A stretch of 64,000 nucleotides of DNA from Chloroflexota bacterium (lineage in GTDB: Bacteria > Chloroflexota > UBA11872). Below, piece after piece: positions 1 through 10,134 of the stretch. The stretch lies in NCBI GenBank assembly GCA_028873795.1, contig JAPPNP010000005.1, positions 36,738 to 100,737 of the forward strand, read 5' to 3'. Numbering within the stretch: the stretch's first letter is position 1; every line of letters starts with the position of its first letter. The position numbers and the translations under genes were made by a program. The notes under the pieces are model-generated. The model made no database searches and was not told the origin of the DNA. It saw nothing but the letters and a program-made list of their open reading frames with translations.

Positions 1-1
1 C

Positions 2-322
2 GACAACACCCAGCGCGCGATCGACTTCGTGGTCGCGCGGGCGCGCGAGCTCCTCGAAACCTGCGGCGCGCATGAGGTCCGGGAGCTTCCCTGCGTGCCC
101 GAGTCGGGGTGGCACCTCATGGGAACCGCGCGCATGGGCGACGATCCGGAGACCTCGGTGGTGGACCGTTGGGGTCGCGCCCACGACGTGCCGAACCTGT
201 TTGTGGTCGACGCCAGCCTCTTCGTCACCGGAGCGCCGGTCAACCCCACCAGCACCATTCAAGCCCTAGCGTTGCGCACCGCGAGGTGGATGAGCGCCAA
301 TCGACGCGAGATCGCGGCATGA
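2..322 (+). CDS. GMC-family oxidoreductase, C-terminal fragment (truncated by window start)
   Basis: The reading frame is open from base 2, so the gene begins outside the window. The roughly 106 visible residues are the C-terminal FAD/substrate domain of the glucose-methanol-choline oxidoreductase family. They contain the conserved H-L-M-G-T-A-R-M-G stretch, with the catalytic-region His, and near the end V-N-P-T-S-T-I-Q-A-L-A, the usual FAD-contacting C-terminal motif. Members oxidise alcohols or sugars and pass electrons to oxygen or to a membrane cytochrome. The stop codon overlaps the next start (ATGA). The next product resembles gluconate 2-dehydrogenase subunit 3, so this is probably the catalytic subunit of a membrane-linked sugar or alcohol dehydrogenase. 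The substrate cannot be inferred. Confidence 0.9.
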   Translation, partial: DNTQRAIDFVVARARELLETCGAHEVRELPCVPESGWHLMGTARMGDDPETSVVDRWGRAHDVPNLFVVDASLFVTGAPVNPTSTIQALALRTARWMSANRREIAA

Positions 323-777
323 GCGCCGCCCTGCGTTTCCTGACCGACGAGCAGTCGCGCCTCGCGACCGCCGTCCTCGACGAGATCATCCCGCCGGAAG
401 GGGACCTCCCGGGAGCCGGCGAGGCCGGCGGCGCTCAGCGACTCGACGTAGTCCTAGTCGACAATCCCGACCTTCGCCGGACGATCCTCGAGACGTTGCA
501 AGCCATCGATATCGCCGCTGGTTCGTGCGGATTCCTTGCCCTTGAGCCTGCGGCCCGACCCGAAGTCTTGCGAGCCGTTGAAGCGGCTGAACCCGACGCC
601 TTTACCACCCTGGTCACGCAGACGTTCAACGTCTATTACACGAGTCCAGAAGTGCGCCGTGCCGTGGGCTTCACGCCCGAGAATCCACAGCCCGATGGAT
701 TCACCGACGTTCGACCGTTCGACCCCGAGTTGCTCGACGGGGTGCGCCGCCGAAACCGGACCTGGCGCCGCGTCTAA
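319..777 (+). CDS. Gluconate 2-dehydrogenase subunit 3-like protein
   Basis: This 152-aa protein starts at an ATG that overlaps the stop of the GMC oxidoreductase by 4 nt, which implies translational coupling. The N-terminal region F-L-T-D-E-Q-x-x-L-x-x-A-V-L-D-E-I-I-P-P matches the start of the gluconate 2-dehydrogenase subunit 3 family. Those are small partners of GMC flavoproteins, often exported through the Tat pathway. No twin-arginine signal peptide is visible here, so it may be carried out with its partner or act in the cytoplasm. The Y-Y-T-S-P-E-V-R-R-A-V-G-F segment near residue 110 is also typical of the family. An in-frame upstream extension lies inside the GMC gene and was rejected. 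Confidence 0.75.
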   Translation: MSAALRFLTDEQSRLATAVLDEIIPPEGDLPGAGEAGGAQRLDVVLVDNPDLRRTILETLQAIDIAAGSCGFLALEPAARPEVLRAVEAAEPDAFTTLVTQTFNVYYTSPEVRRAVGFTPENPQPDGFTDVRPFDPELLDGVRRRNRTWRRV

Positions 778-807
778 CTCCGACGGCCGGTGGCCGCCGA
801 CATTGAC

Positions 808-1068
808 TTAGGCCTTTTGCACGCCCAGGTCGCCCGCCCGCATTTCAAACTTCACCTTGAAGCCCGACTGCGCGGCAGCCGACTGAATCCGCCCGCGAAT
901 CGTGGGCTGGCGCTTCTTTTCCTGTTCCGTGAGGCTGATCACTACCCATTCGCCACGCGTCGTCTTATCTAGACGGTCGACAATCTTGCGAATCTCAGGG
1001 CTGATGCGCCGTGATCGCTGCGGTCGCTGCTGCCAGTCGCTGGAAGAAACAACTTCTTTGAGCTCCAT
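808..1068 (-). CDS. Small hypothetical protein
   Basis: I do not recognise this 86-aa protein. The start at 1068 was chosen because a GGAG lies 6 nt upstream; other in-frame ATGs lie at 1080 and upstream. The product is basic and soluble, with no membrane segment or Cys cluster. A predicted helix with D-R-L-D-K near residue 30 is followed by a beta-like segment (G-E-W-V-V-I-S-L). It is convergent with the gene ending at 777 and lies downstream of pyrK on the same strand, separated by 200 nt. That gap contains an AT-rich stretch (about 1150-1185) that could hold its own promoter. Function is unknown. Confidence 0.5.
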   Translation of the reverse strand: MELKEVVSSSDWQQRPQRSRRISPEIRKIVDRLDKTTRGEWVVISLTEQEKKRQPTIRGRIQSAAAQSGFKVKFEMRAGDLGVQKA

Positions 1069-1268
1069 CTGACTCTCCATTCCGGTAGAACAATCCGAAT
1101 TCGATCGCGTAATCATGGCACACACTGATCGACCGATGCAAGGATTGGACCAGAATTGAATCTATTCGAAATGTAATCGTGGCAACACCAGTCAGGTCCT
1201 CGACCGTGCCATGTTCAGTGGCTTTCTAACGACCTTGTCTTGCGAAAACTGGTGTGCTGTCGAGTGCT

Positions 1269-2072
1269 CTAATCGTGGGTCCATTGCCACGAGAGCGTGT
1301 CTTGACGAAAGACTGGCCCGTCCCTACACACACGCTTCACACCATGCGAGGTCCGTACCACGCACGAGTAGCACACGCCTATGGCGCAACCCATTCGCGC
1401 TTCGAGCGACGCGAAGACCGGGCGTTGGCCCCGCCGTAGCCCGAGACTGGCGCTGAGCGTCGACATCGCCTCGAGCATCGGCGTTGGACCGCAGACAAAG
1501 ACCTGTTCCGCCCAGTCCCACCAGTCCGGAACCAGGTCGGTAATCACGCCGGCGTGCCCCTGTGAGCCGTCGTCGGTCGCGGTCAAATAGGTGGCCCGCT
1601 CGGGAATCCAGTCCGCCGGGGTTACCCCCGCCGCGTCCCGTGCGCCGCACAGAATGGTGGCCTCCACGCCGCCGGCTGCCGCGTCGTCGGCCATCACCAG
1701 CAGCGGGGCCAGCCCGATGCCCCCGCCAACGAAGAGCGCGCGCGTCGAGTCCGCCTGCCACTCGAACCACGTCCCCAGCGGTCCGAGCAAATCAATTTCG
1801 GCGCCGGGATCCTGGCGCACGAGCCAGTCGGTGCCGCGACCGACGACATCGATCAGGAACGCGATGCGACCCTGCGCACGGTCCACGCGGCTGAAGCTCA
1901 GCGGGCGCCGCAGCATGGGGTCGTAGCTCCAGGGATCGCCGCACAGCGCGTGGGCAAACTGGCCGGCGCGCGCGGTCGCGGCGATGCCCGGCGACTCATA
2001 GGTGCACCACCACAGACGATCGGTGATCCGCTCGTTGCCGACGACGCGCGCCGTCTCTTGGAGCGCTTTCAC
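1269..2072 (-). CDS. pyrK: Dihydroorotate dehydrogenase electron-transfer subunit
   Basis: PyrK (267 aa) carries FAD and a [2Fe-2S] cluster and takes electrons from dihydroorotate dehydrogenase PyrD type 1B to NAD+. The FAD-binding R-R-P-L-S motif, the nucleotide-binding G-G-G-I-G-L-A-P-L, the C-G-P-x-P-M motif and a C-terminal cluster C-x4-C-x2-C-x11-C are all visible. I chose the GTG at 2072 because it overlaps the carB stop (GTGA); an upstream in-frame ATG lies inside carB. It is the last gene of the pyr operon. No pyrD is in the window, so the catalytic subunit must be encoded elsewhere. Confidence 0.9.
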   Translation of the reverse strand: MKALQETARVVGNERITDRLWWCTYESPGIAATARAGQFAHALCGDPWSYDPMLRRPLSFSRVDRAQGRIAFLIDVVGRGTDWLVRQDPGAEIDLLGPLGTWFEWQADSTRALFVGGGIGLAPLLVMADDAAAGGVEATILCGARDAAGVTPADWIPERATYLTATDDGSQGHAGVITDLVPDWWDWAEQVFVCGPTPMLEAMSTLSASLGLRRGQRPVFASLEARMGCAIGVCYSCVVRTSHGVKRVCRDGPVFRQDTLSWQWTHD

Positions 2073-5000
2073 GCGGTCGCCAGTGGGGCGCCGCGGTACT
2101 CGTCGATCGTGCACACGTCAAACGTGCCGCGCGTCGTCTCCACCGCGTCCAGCAGCGTGTGCACCGTCTCCAGGGTGGTGAGGCAGGGGGTGCGGGTCTC
2201 CGCGGCCGCCCGCCGGAGGTAGTGGCCGTCTTGCAGCGTCTGCCGTCCGCCCGTCAGCGTGTTGACCACCAGCACGCTGCTTCCCGAGCGAATGAACTGC
2301 TCGACGTTCGGCGTGCCGGCGCGCATCTTGGCGACCGTGCGAGCGCGGAACCCGAGTTCGCGGATGAATCGCGCCGTGCCCACCGTCGCGACGAGCCCGT
2401 ATCCCAGCTTGTCCAGGCGCTGGATGATGTCGACTGCCGCCGGCTTGTCGCGGTCGGCGATCGACAGCAGCACGTCGCCCTCGGGCGGCAGCGCATTGCC
2501 GGCCGCGATCATGGCCTTCAGCAGCGCTGGCGGAAACGCGCGATCGACGCCCATCACTTCGCCCGTGCTCTTCATCTCCGGGCCGAGATACGTGTCCACG
2601 CCCGAGAGCTTGGCCATCGAGAACACGGGAGCCTTCACGGCCACCAGGGGAGGCGCCGGCGCCAGGCCCGGCTCCCAACCCAACTCCCGCAGCGAGGCGC
2701 CGAACAGCGTCTGCATCGCCAGCCGCACCATCGGAATCCCGGTGGCCTTGCTCAAGAACGGGACCGTCCGGCTCGAGCGTGGATTCACCTCCAGCACGTA
2801 GACGTCGCCTTCGTACTCCACGTACTGCACGTTGACCAGCCCGCGCGCGCCCAGCCCCGCGCAGATGCGCTGCGTGGCGTCCAGAATCGCTTGCTGCGTC
2901 GCCTCCGAGGCCGTCACCGGCGGATACACCGCGAAGCTGTCGCCGGAGTGGACTCCGGCCCGCTCGATGTGCTCCATGATCCCGGGAATCAAGGTGTCCG
3001 TGCCGTCGCAGATCGCGTCGACTTCCAGCTCTCGACCCTCGAGGTACTTGTCGATCAGTACCGGTCGCTCCGGCGACGGCTGTGTGACTTCCCGGATATA
3101 GCGTTCCAGCTCCGCCCGGTTGTCGACGATCTCCATGGCCCGCCCGCCCAGGACATACGACGGACGCACGAGCACCGGGTATTCCAGCTGCTCCGCCACC
3201 GTCACCGCGTCGCGCATGCGCGTCACCGTGGCCCCCGGCGGACGCAGCAGCCCCAGCCGCTCGAGGAACCGGTCGAACTTGGCCCGATCCTCGGCCTCGT
3301 CGATGCTGCCCGGGCCGCCGCCTGCGATCTCATGGCCGAGCGTGTAGAGCGGCTCGGCCAGATTGATCGCCGTCTGGCCGCCAAACTGCGCGATGGCGGG
3401 CGGCATACCGGCACGCTGGCCCTCGTTGGCGAGCACGTCGGCCACGCTCTCCACGTCGAGCGCCTCGAAATACAGCCGCGTGGACGAGTCGAAGTCGGTG
3501 CTCACGGTTTCCGGGTTCGAGTTGATCATCACGCTGGCGCGTCCCGCCGCCTGCAACGCCCACGCCGCGTGCACCGAGCAGTAGTCGAACTCGATGCCCT
3601 GGCCAATCCGAATCGGTCCGCTGCCGATCACCACCGCCGGCGAGTCGCCTTCCGGCTGCGCCTCGTTTTCGTGCTCGTAGGTGCTCCAGTAGTACGGCGT
3701 CACGGCATCGAACTCGGCCGCGCACGTATCCACCATCTTGTAGACCGGGGTGATCCCGTCGACCTCGCGCCGCTCCCGCACGCGCTGCGGCAGGTCATCG
3801 GCCAGCGCGGCGATCATCTCGTCGGAGAAGCCCATCCGCTTGGCATCCCACAGCAGATCGGCCGTCAGCGGTTCGTCGAGCAGGCGGCGCTCCATGGCGT
3901 GGATGCCGGCCATCTTGTCGACGAAGAAGATGTCGATGCGCGACCGGCGGGCGATCTCCGCTGGTTCCGCGCCGCGCCGCAGGGCCGCCATGATGGCCCA
4001 CAGCCGCTCATCGTGCGCGTGGTCGATGCGCCACCAGATGGCCTCGTCGTCGTTGGCCCACGCCGGGTCTTCCCAGAGCAACGTGCGGCCGCCGATTTCC
4101 AGTCCGCGAACGGCCTTGTTGAGGCAGGCTTCGATGGTCCGCTCGATCGCCATCACCTCGCCGGTCGCCTTCATCTGGGTGCCCAGGCGCCGGTCGGCGT
4201 GCGCAAACTTGTCGAACGGCCAGCGCGGAATCTTGGTCACCACGTAGTCGAGCGCAGGCTCGAACGCGGCGCAGGTCCGCTGGGTGATGGGATTGGGCAG
4301 CTCATCGAGACGCCGGCCCAGGGCGATCTTGGCCGCGATGCGCGCAATCGGGTACCCCGTGGCCTTCGACGCCAGCGCGGATGACCGGCTCACGCGTGGA
4401 TTCACCTCGATCACGGCGTAGTCGAAGGACTCCGGGTCCAGCGCCAGTTGCACGTTGCACCCGCCCTCCACGCGCAGCGCCCGGATGATCCGCAGCGACG
4501 CCGACCGGAGCATCTGGTACTCCTTGTCGCTGAGGGTTTGGCTGGGCGCGAACACGATCGAGTCCCCCGTGTGCACGCCCATCGGATCGAAGTTCTCCAT
4601 GTTGCAGACAGTGATGCAGTTGTTGGCGCCGTCGCGCATCACCTCGTACTCGATCTCTTTCCACCCCGCCAGCGAGCGCTCGACCAGCACCTGGCCGATG
4701 GGACTCGCCTGCAGCCCGGTGTTCACCACGGCTTCGAACTCGTCCTCATGCCGCGCGAAGCCACCGCCCGTGCCGCCCAGCGTGTAGGCCGGTCGCACCA
4801 CCAGGGGGAAGCCGCAGGAGCGGGCGAAATCCCAGGCTTCCGGCAGCGACGTCACCGTGCGGCTCTCGGGCACCGGCTCGCCGATGCGCCGCATCAGGGT
4901 CCGAAATCGTTCCCGGTCCTCCGCGTCCTGGATCCCTTCCAGCGGCGTGCCCAGGATCCGCACGCCCGCCGCTTGCAGAATCCCGGCCTCGGCCAGCTCC

Positions 5001-5290
5001 ACCGCCATGTTGAGGCCCGTCTGTCCGCCCATGGACGCCAGCAGCCCCTGCGGCCGTTCCCGCTCGATGACCCTTGCCAGCACGTCGCGCGTGATGGGCT
5101 CGATGTACACCCGGTCGGCAATGCCTTCGTCGGTCATGATCGTGGCGGGGTTGGAGTTGACCAGGATCGAGCGCACGCCCTCCTCGCGCAGCGCCTTGCA
5201 GGCCTGCGTCCCGGCGTAGTCGAACTCCGCCGCCTGCCCGATCACGATCGGCCCCGAGCCGATCACCAGCACGCTCTCGAGATCAGCCAC
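2069..5290 (-). CDS. carB: Carbamoyl-phosphate synthase large subunit
   Basis: CarB (1073 aa, the normal length) makes carbamoyl phosphate from bicarbonate, ammonia and two ATP; the ammonia is channelled from CarA. The two homologous ATP-grasp halves are evident. Each opens with a G-S-G-P-I-x-I-G-Q glycine loop, the first near residue 11 and the second near residue 560. Each half also has the conserved E-V-N-P-R metal/ATP motif. The last roughly 130 residues form the MGS-like allosteric domain (A-T-V-G-T-A-R-F-I-R and the N-T-L-T-G-G region), where UMP, IMP or ornithine act in other bacteria. It lies 27 nt after carA and overlaps pyrK by 4 nt. Confidence 0.97.
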   Translation of the reverse strand: MADLESVLVIGSGPIVIGQAAEFDYAGTQACKALREEGVRSILVNSNPATIMTDEGIADRVYIEPITRDVLARVIERERPQGLLASMGGQTGLNMAVELAEAGILQAAGVRILGTPLEGIQDAEDRERFRTLMRRIGEPVPESRTVTSLPEAWDFARSCGFPLVVRPAYTLGGTGGGFARHEDEFEAVVNTGLQASPIGQVLVERSLAGWKEIEYEVMRDGANNCITVCNMENFDPMGVHTGDSIVFAPSQTLSDKEYQMLRSASLRIIRALRVEGGCNVQLALDPESFDYAVIEVNPRVSRSSALASKATGYPIARIAAKIALGRRLDELPNPITQRTCAAFEPALDYVVTKIPRWPFDKFAHADRRLGTQMKATGEVMAIERTIEACLNKAVRGLEIGGRTLLWEDPAWANDDEAIWWRIDHAHDERLWAIMAALRRGAEPAEIARRSRIDIFFVDKMAGIHAMERRLLDEPLTADLLWDAKRMGFSDEMIAALADDLPQRVRERREVDGITPVYKMVDTCAAEFDAVTPYYWSTYEHENEAQPEGDSPAVVIGSGPIRIGQGIEFDYCSVHAAWALQAAGRASVMINSNPETVSTDFDSSTRLYFEALDVESVADVLANEGQRAGMPPAIAQFGGQTAINLAEPLYTLGHEIAGGGPGSIDEAEDRAKFDRFLERLGLLRPPGATVTRMRDAVTVAEQLEYPVLVRPSYVLGGRAMEIVDNRAELERYIREVTQPSPERPVLIDKYLEGRELEVDAICDGTDTLIPGIMEHIERAGVHSGDSFAVYPPVTASEATQQAILDATQRICAGLGARGLVNVQYVEYEGDVYVLEVNPRSSRTVPFLSKATGIPMVRLAMQTLFGASLRELGWEPGLAPAPPLVAVKAPVFSMAKLSGVDTYLGPEMKSTGEVMGVDRAFPPALLKAMIAAGNALPPEGDVLLSIADRDKPAAVDIIQRLDKLGYGLVATVGTARFIRELGFRARTVAKMRAGTPNVEQFIRSGSSVLVVNTLTGGRQTLQDGHYLRRAAAETRTPCLTTLETVHTLLDAVETTRGTFDVCTIDEYRGAPLATA

Positions 5291-5317
5291 GCATGCGTCC
5301 TCGGACTGCCAACCCCG

Positions 5318-6509
5318 TCAAGCCGCCTGCCCGCCCACGCCCTCGATCGCGTCCAGGAACCGGTCGAAGAGGTATTGGTTGTCTTGCGGTCCCGGACTGG
5401 CCTCGGGGTGGTATTGAACGGAGAACACAGGCAGGCGCTCATGGCTCAGGCCTTCGACCGAGCCGTCGTTCAAATTCACGTGGCTCACGGCGAAGCCGCT
5501 GTCGGCGGGAATCGACTCCGCGTCCACCTGAAAGCCGTGATTCTGGGAGGTGATGTGCACCCGCCCATCCGTGAGGTCCTGCACCGGGTGATTCGCCCCG
5601 CGGTGGCCGAAGGGCAGGCGGCTCGTGGTGGCCCCGATCGCCAGCCCCAGCACCTGATGTCCCAGGCAAATGCCCATCAGCGGATAGCGGCCAATCATCG
5701 CGCGGACGGTTTCGACGGCGCGGTCGGCCTGAACCGGATCGCCCGGTCCATTGCCCACGACCACGCCGTCCGGCTGCAACGCGGCGATGTCTCCCGGCGT
5801 GGAGCCATAGGGCAGCACGCGGACCTCGGCGCCCCGGCGGGCGAGCGAGCGCACGATGTTCGTCTTAACGCCAATGTCCAGGAGCGCGATGCGCGGTTCC
5901 CGATCGCGCCGCCGCGGCTCCGGCCACGGCGCCCAGGGCGCGCTGGTGGCCGTGAACGGCTCCGGGACGGTGACTTCGGAAACGAACGGCTGGTCGTCGT
6001 AAGGCGGCAAGTCCTGCGCCCGCTCAACCTGGCTCTCGGCCCAGGCTGTGGCGCCCGGATGCGTTCCCCGCAGCCAGTGGAAGGTCGAGGCGCCATCGGC
6101 CACCTCGCGCGGCGCGCGGACGAGCCGGCTGGGCGCCGGACCCGTGCGGCGAATCACCCGCACCAGCGAGCGCGTGTCGATGCCCATGATCCCGGCAATG
6201 CCGTGCTCCTCCAGAAACCCGCCCAGGCCGCCCGCCGCGCGCCAGTTGCTCGACGTCGGCGCAAGCTCGCGCACGACGAGCCCGGCGATCCATGGACGCC
6301 GGGATTCGACATCGTCGGCGTTCACGCCGTAGTTGTTGATCAGCGGATAGGTCAACGTCACGATCTGCCCGCGATAGGACGCGTCGGTCGTGATTTCCTG
6401 ATAGCCCGTCATGCTGGTGTTGAAAACCACCTCGCCCTCGGCCGGCTCGCTGCTCCCGAAGCCGTAGCCGAAAAACACGTCGCCCGTCGCCAGTGCCAGC
6501 ACGGCGGGC

Positions 6510-6520
<11 letters not shown>
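5318..6520 (-). CDS. carA: Carbamoyl-phosphate synthase small (glutamine amidotransferase) subunit
   Basis: CarA (400 aa) hydrolyses glutamine and delivers ammonia to CarB. The N-terminal CPSase small-chain domain shows F-N-T-S-M-T-G-Y-Q-E and D-P-S-Y-R-type residues (here D-A-S-Y-R-G-Q). The C-terminal class I amidotransferase domain has the nucleophile in G-I-C-L-G-H-Q near residue 285 and the catalytic His/Glu in Y-H-P-E-A near residue 372. The ATG at 6520 overlaps the end of pyrC by 11 nt, and carB follows closely, so all are probably one transcript. Confidence 0.97.
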
Positions 6521-7860
<1,340 letters not shown>

Positions 7861-7868
<8 letters not shown>

Positions 7869-8481
7869 TCAGGGCCTCAGTCAGGTAGCGGCGCACGGCC
7901 TCCTTGGCGACGTCGAGAATCGGCTCGCCGTGGGCCACGGCCAGCGAGGTAAACGGCAGCTCCAGCAGGCCCAGGAGCGCGTGCGGCGGTCGTGCTCGCG
8001 GATGGGCGCCGACCTGGCCTTCGTTGTGCGTCCAATAGCTCGTAGTTCCCAGCGCGTCGCCCACGAAGAGCACACCGCGATTCTCGGGCCAGAGCAGCGC
8101 GTGCTCGCCGTCGGTGATCGTCCCAAGCGCGATCGCCCGCAGCCCCGCGGGAAGCTCCGTATCGGCGTTGAACACGTGGTCGGGCGTAACCGACTCGAGC
8201 TCGCCGATGTCTCCCTCGGGCGCCCAGACCTCGGCGCCGAACCGTCCGCGCAGCATGGCCGAGGCCCGCTCGTGAAAGTGGTTCGTCATCAAGATGTCGC
8301 TCACGCCGTAGCGCTCGATGGCGCCGATGCTGCGCGGGGGATAGTCGCTGGGGTCGATCAGCACGCAGCCGGACGGCTGCTCGATGGCGTAGGACTCCAG
8401 CGAATATCGGTGCCAACCCACCGACCAGTGCGTCACGCCGGGAAGGATCTCGCGCGGTCCGGATCCCGCATAGCCGCTCAT
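7861..8481 (-). CDS. MBL-fold protein with altered metal motif inside the pyr operon
   Basis: This 206-aa protein has the layout of a compact metallo-beta-lactamase fold: an N-terminal Y-x-I-E-Q-P-S-G-C-V-L-I-D-P strand pair, a T-N-H-F-H-E-R-A segment at the position of the usual H-x-H-x-D-H, a G-D-A-L-G strand and a late A-V-A-H-G-E-P loop. The canonical aspartate and third histidine of H-x-H-x-D-H are absent (H-F-H-E-R), so a normal two-zinc site is unlikely. It sits between pyrB (ATGA overlap) and pyrC (8-nt overlap), so it is translated with the pathway enzymes. Its role is unknown. It could be a structural partner of the PyrB/PyrC pair or hydrolyse a damaged intermediate; both ideas are speculation. 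Confidence 0.8.
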
Positions 8482-9392
8482 CGTCGTCCCTCCCCGGTGA
8501 GCAGGAGATAGAGCACCGCCATGCGCACCGCGACCCCGTTCGCCACCTGCTCTTCAATCACGGACTGCTCGCTGTAGGCCACCGCCGGTGAGATTTCTAT
8601 GCCCTGGTTCATTGGTCCGGGATGCATGACCAGCGCGTGGCGCTGGGCGCGCTCGAGTCGCGCGGGATTGACCGACCAGCGGCGAGCATATTCCCGCAGA
8701 TCGGGCAGCAGACCGGCCTGCATGCGCTCACGCTGCACGCGCAGGGCCATCACGATGTCGGCGCCTTGAATCGCGCCGTCTAGGTCATGCTCGATGCGCA
8801 CTTCGCCGGTGCCGTTGGTGAGAGCTTCCATAGTGTCGGGCAGGAGGGACGGCGGCCCGCTCAAGACCACCTCCGCGCCCATGCGCGCGAAGGCCCAGAT
8901 GCCCGATCGCGCCACCCGGCTGTGCAGGATGTCCCCCACGATGACGATCTTGCGGCCCTCCACGTCGCCCAGCCGGCGACGCGCGGTATAGAGGTCCAGC
9001 AGCGCCTGCGTCGGGTGGCCGCGGGTGCCGTCGCCCGCATTGATCACGCCGCAGTCAAGGTGTCGCGAGGCCAGCTCCGGCGCGCCCGCGCGCGAGTGGC
9101 GCACCACCACGATGTCCGCGCCGAGCGCCTGAATGGTCTGGAACGTGTCGATCAGCGACTCGCCCTTCTCCACGCTGCTGCCCGAGGCGGCGATGTTCAC
9201 CACGTCCGCGCTCAGGTTCTTGCCCGCCAGCTCGAACGACACGCGGGTGCGCGTGCTGGGCTCGTAGAACACGTTGGCGATCGTGGTCCCGCGCAGCGTC
9301 GGCACGCGTCGGATGGGGCGTTCCAGCACCGCGTGCATGCGCTCGGCGGTGTCCAGAACCTCCGCGAATTCGTCGCGGGTGAAGTCGCTCAC
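8478..9392 (-). CDS. pyrB: Aspartate carbamoyltransferase catalytic chain
   Basis: PyrB (304 aa) condenses carbamoyl phosphate with aspartate, the committed step of pyrimidine synthesis. The carbamoyl-phosphate-binding S-T-R-T-R motif is at residues 46-50. The H-P-T-Q motif follows in G-D-G-T-R-G-H-P-T-Q-A-L-L-D, and aspartate-binding residues are visible in M-H-P-G-P-M-N. There is no pyrI regulatory subunit in the window, which fits control at the RNA level by PyrR. The gene starts 13 nt after the pyrR stop and overlaps the MBL gene by 4 nt. Confidence 0.97.
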   Translation of the reverse strand: MSDFTRDEFAEVLDTAERMHAVLERPIRRVPTLRGTTIANVFYEPSTRTRVSFELAGKNLSADVVNIAASGSSVEKGESLIDTFQTIQALGADIVVVRHSRAGAPELASRHLDCGVINAGDGTRGHPTQALLDLYTARRRLGDVEGRKIVIVGDILHSRVARSGIWAFARMGAEVVLSGPPSLLPDTMEALTNGTGEVRIEHDLDGAIQGADIVMALRVQRERMQAGLLPDLREYARRWSVNPARLERAQRHALVMHPGPMNQGIEISPAVAYSEQSVIEEQVANGVAVRMAVLYLLLTGEGRR

Positions 9393-9405
9393 GTCCAGCA
9401 GGTGC

Positions 9406-9981
9406 TTACGTTGCAGGGGTGGCCTCCTGCGCCGGGCTCACCACGCGCTCGATGTGCACCGCATCCTCCCCGTCGAGTTCCTGGAGTCGCACGGTCACCC
9501 GCTCGTCGTCCGCGGTCGGGAGATTCTTGCCGACGAAATCCGCCCGTACCGGCAACTCGCGATGGCCGCGGTCGACGATGGCCGCGAACTGAATCGTGCG
9601 CGGCCGGCCAAAGTCGTTCAGCGCGTCCAGCGCCGCCCGCAGCGTGCGGCCGGTGTAAAGCACGTCGTCCACCAGGACCACGGTGCGATCGGTCACGTCC
9701 ACCGGAATGTGGCTGGGATGCACCGGCGGACCGATTGACCGGCGGTCCAAGTCGTCGCGGTGCATGGTGGGGTCCACGGCGCCGGTCGGTACCTGCCGGC
9801 CCTCGATCGTCTCGATCAGGTCGGCCAGTCGCTCCGCCAGCACCGGGCCCGGCCGTGGAATGCCGACGAGGACGAGCGAGGCCGCGCCGCGGTTGCGCTC
9901 GATGATCTCGTGGGCAATGCGGGACATCGCGCGACCCATGTCGGCCGCCGACATCACCACGCGGCGCTGCGCCGCTGCCAC
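9406..9981 (-). CDS. pyrR: Bifunctional pyr operon attenuation protein / uracil phosphoribosyltransferase
   Basis: PyrR (191 aa) binds pyr mRNA when UMP is high and promotes termination; many members also convert uracil plus PRPP to UMP. The PRPP-binding loop V-V-L-V-D-D-V-L-Y-T-G-R-T near residues 100-112 is intact, and the N-terminal R-I-A-H-E-I-I-E-R-N segment is diagnostic. The longer open frame (to 10074) would translate part of the leader. I placed the start at GTG 9981 because AGGGAGG lies 5 nt upstream of it. It is the first gene of the operon, preceded by a matching attenuator, so it probably regulates itself and the genes behind it. Confidence 0.95.
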   Translation of the reverse strand: MAAAQRRVVMSAADMGRAMSRIAHEIIERNRGAASLVLVGIPRPGPVLAERLADLIETIEGRQVPTGAVDPTMHRDDLDRRSIGPPVHPSHIPVDVTDRTVVLVDDVLYTGRTLRAALDALNDFGRPRTIQFAAIVDRGHRELPVRADFVGKNLPTADDERVTVRLQELDGEDAVHIERVVSPAQEATPAT

Positions 9982-10028
9982 GCCCACCTCCCTATGTCTT
10001 CGTCCTCCGGGCCGCGTGCTCGGGGCAC

Positions 10029-10053
10029 AAAAAAAAGGGCCGCGAAGGGCCCC
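10029..10053 (-). terminator. Intrinsic terminator (attenuator) in the pyr leader
   Basis: On the minus strand GGGCC (10048-10052), a 6-nt loop and GGCCC (10037-10041) form a G/C stem followed by eight T residues (10029-10036). It ends 48 nt before the pyrR start codon, so readthrough would decide expression of the whole operon. Its 5' side is also the 3' arm of the alternative antiterminator. Confidence 0.9.
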
Positions 10054-10125
10054 AAGTCCGTACCCGCCACACACGGTGTCGGCGGTCTGCCGCTTTCCGT
10101 CTCGCTGGAACGGATTAAAGGGCCC
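10047..10125 (-). promoter_or_regulatory. Antiterminator of the pyr leader
   Basis: Two leader segments can pair over a distance. GGGCCC (10120-10125) pairs with the GGGGCCC strand of the terminator (10047-10053), and UCCGU (10110-10114) pairs with a distal ACGGA (10057-10061). The result is a two-part helix with a small internal loop that would sequester the terminator stem and allow transcription. The same UCCGU is also needed for the PyrR hairpin, so the two folds exclude each other, as in known PyrR attenuators. Confidence 0.8.
10096..10114 (-). promoter_or_regulatory. PyrR-binding hairpin (anti-antiterminator)
   Basis: The minus-strand RNA reads UCCGU-UCCAGCGAG-ACGGA, a 5-bp stem with a 9-nt loop, preceded by UUUAA. 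The loop fits the PyrR-binding consensus (UCCNGNGAG) known from Bacillus and other bacteria. When PyrR-UMP holds this hairpin, UCCGU cannot join the antiterminator and the downstream terminator forms. The match is by eye; an Rfam PyrR-element search would be the direct test. Confidence 0.85.
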
Positions 10126-10128
10126 TCA

Positions 10129-10134
10129 AGTATA
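10129..10134 (-). promoter_or_regulatory. Probable -10 box of the pyr operon promoter
   Basis: TATACT on the minus strand lies directly upstream of the leader. A start 5-8 nt downstream would place GGGCCC, the first antiterminator arm, at the very 5' end of the transcript. No convincing -35 box is seen 16-18 nt upstream (the region reads GCGTAAGG), so the promoter call rests on the -10 match and its position. Confidence 0.5.
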
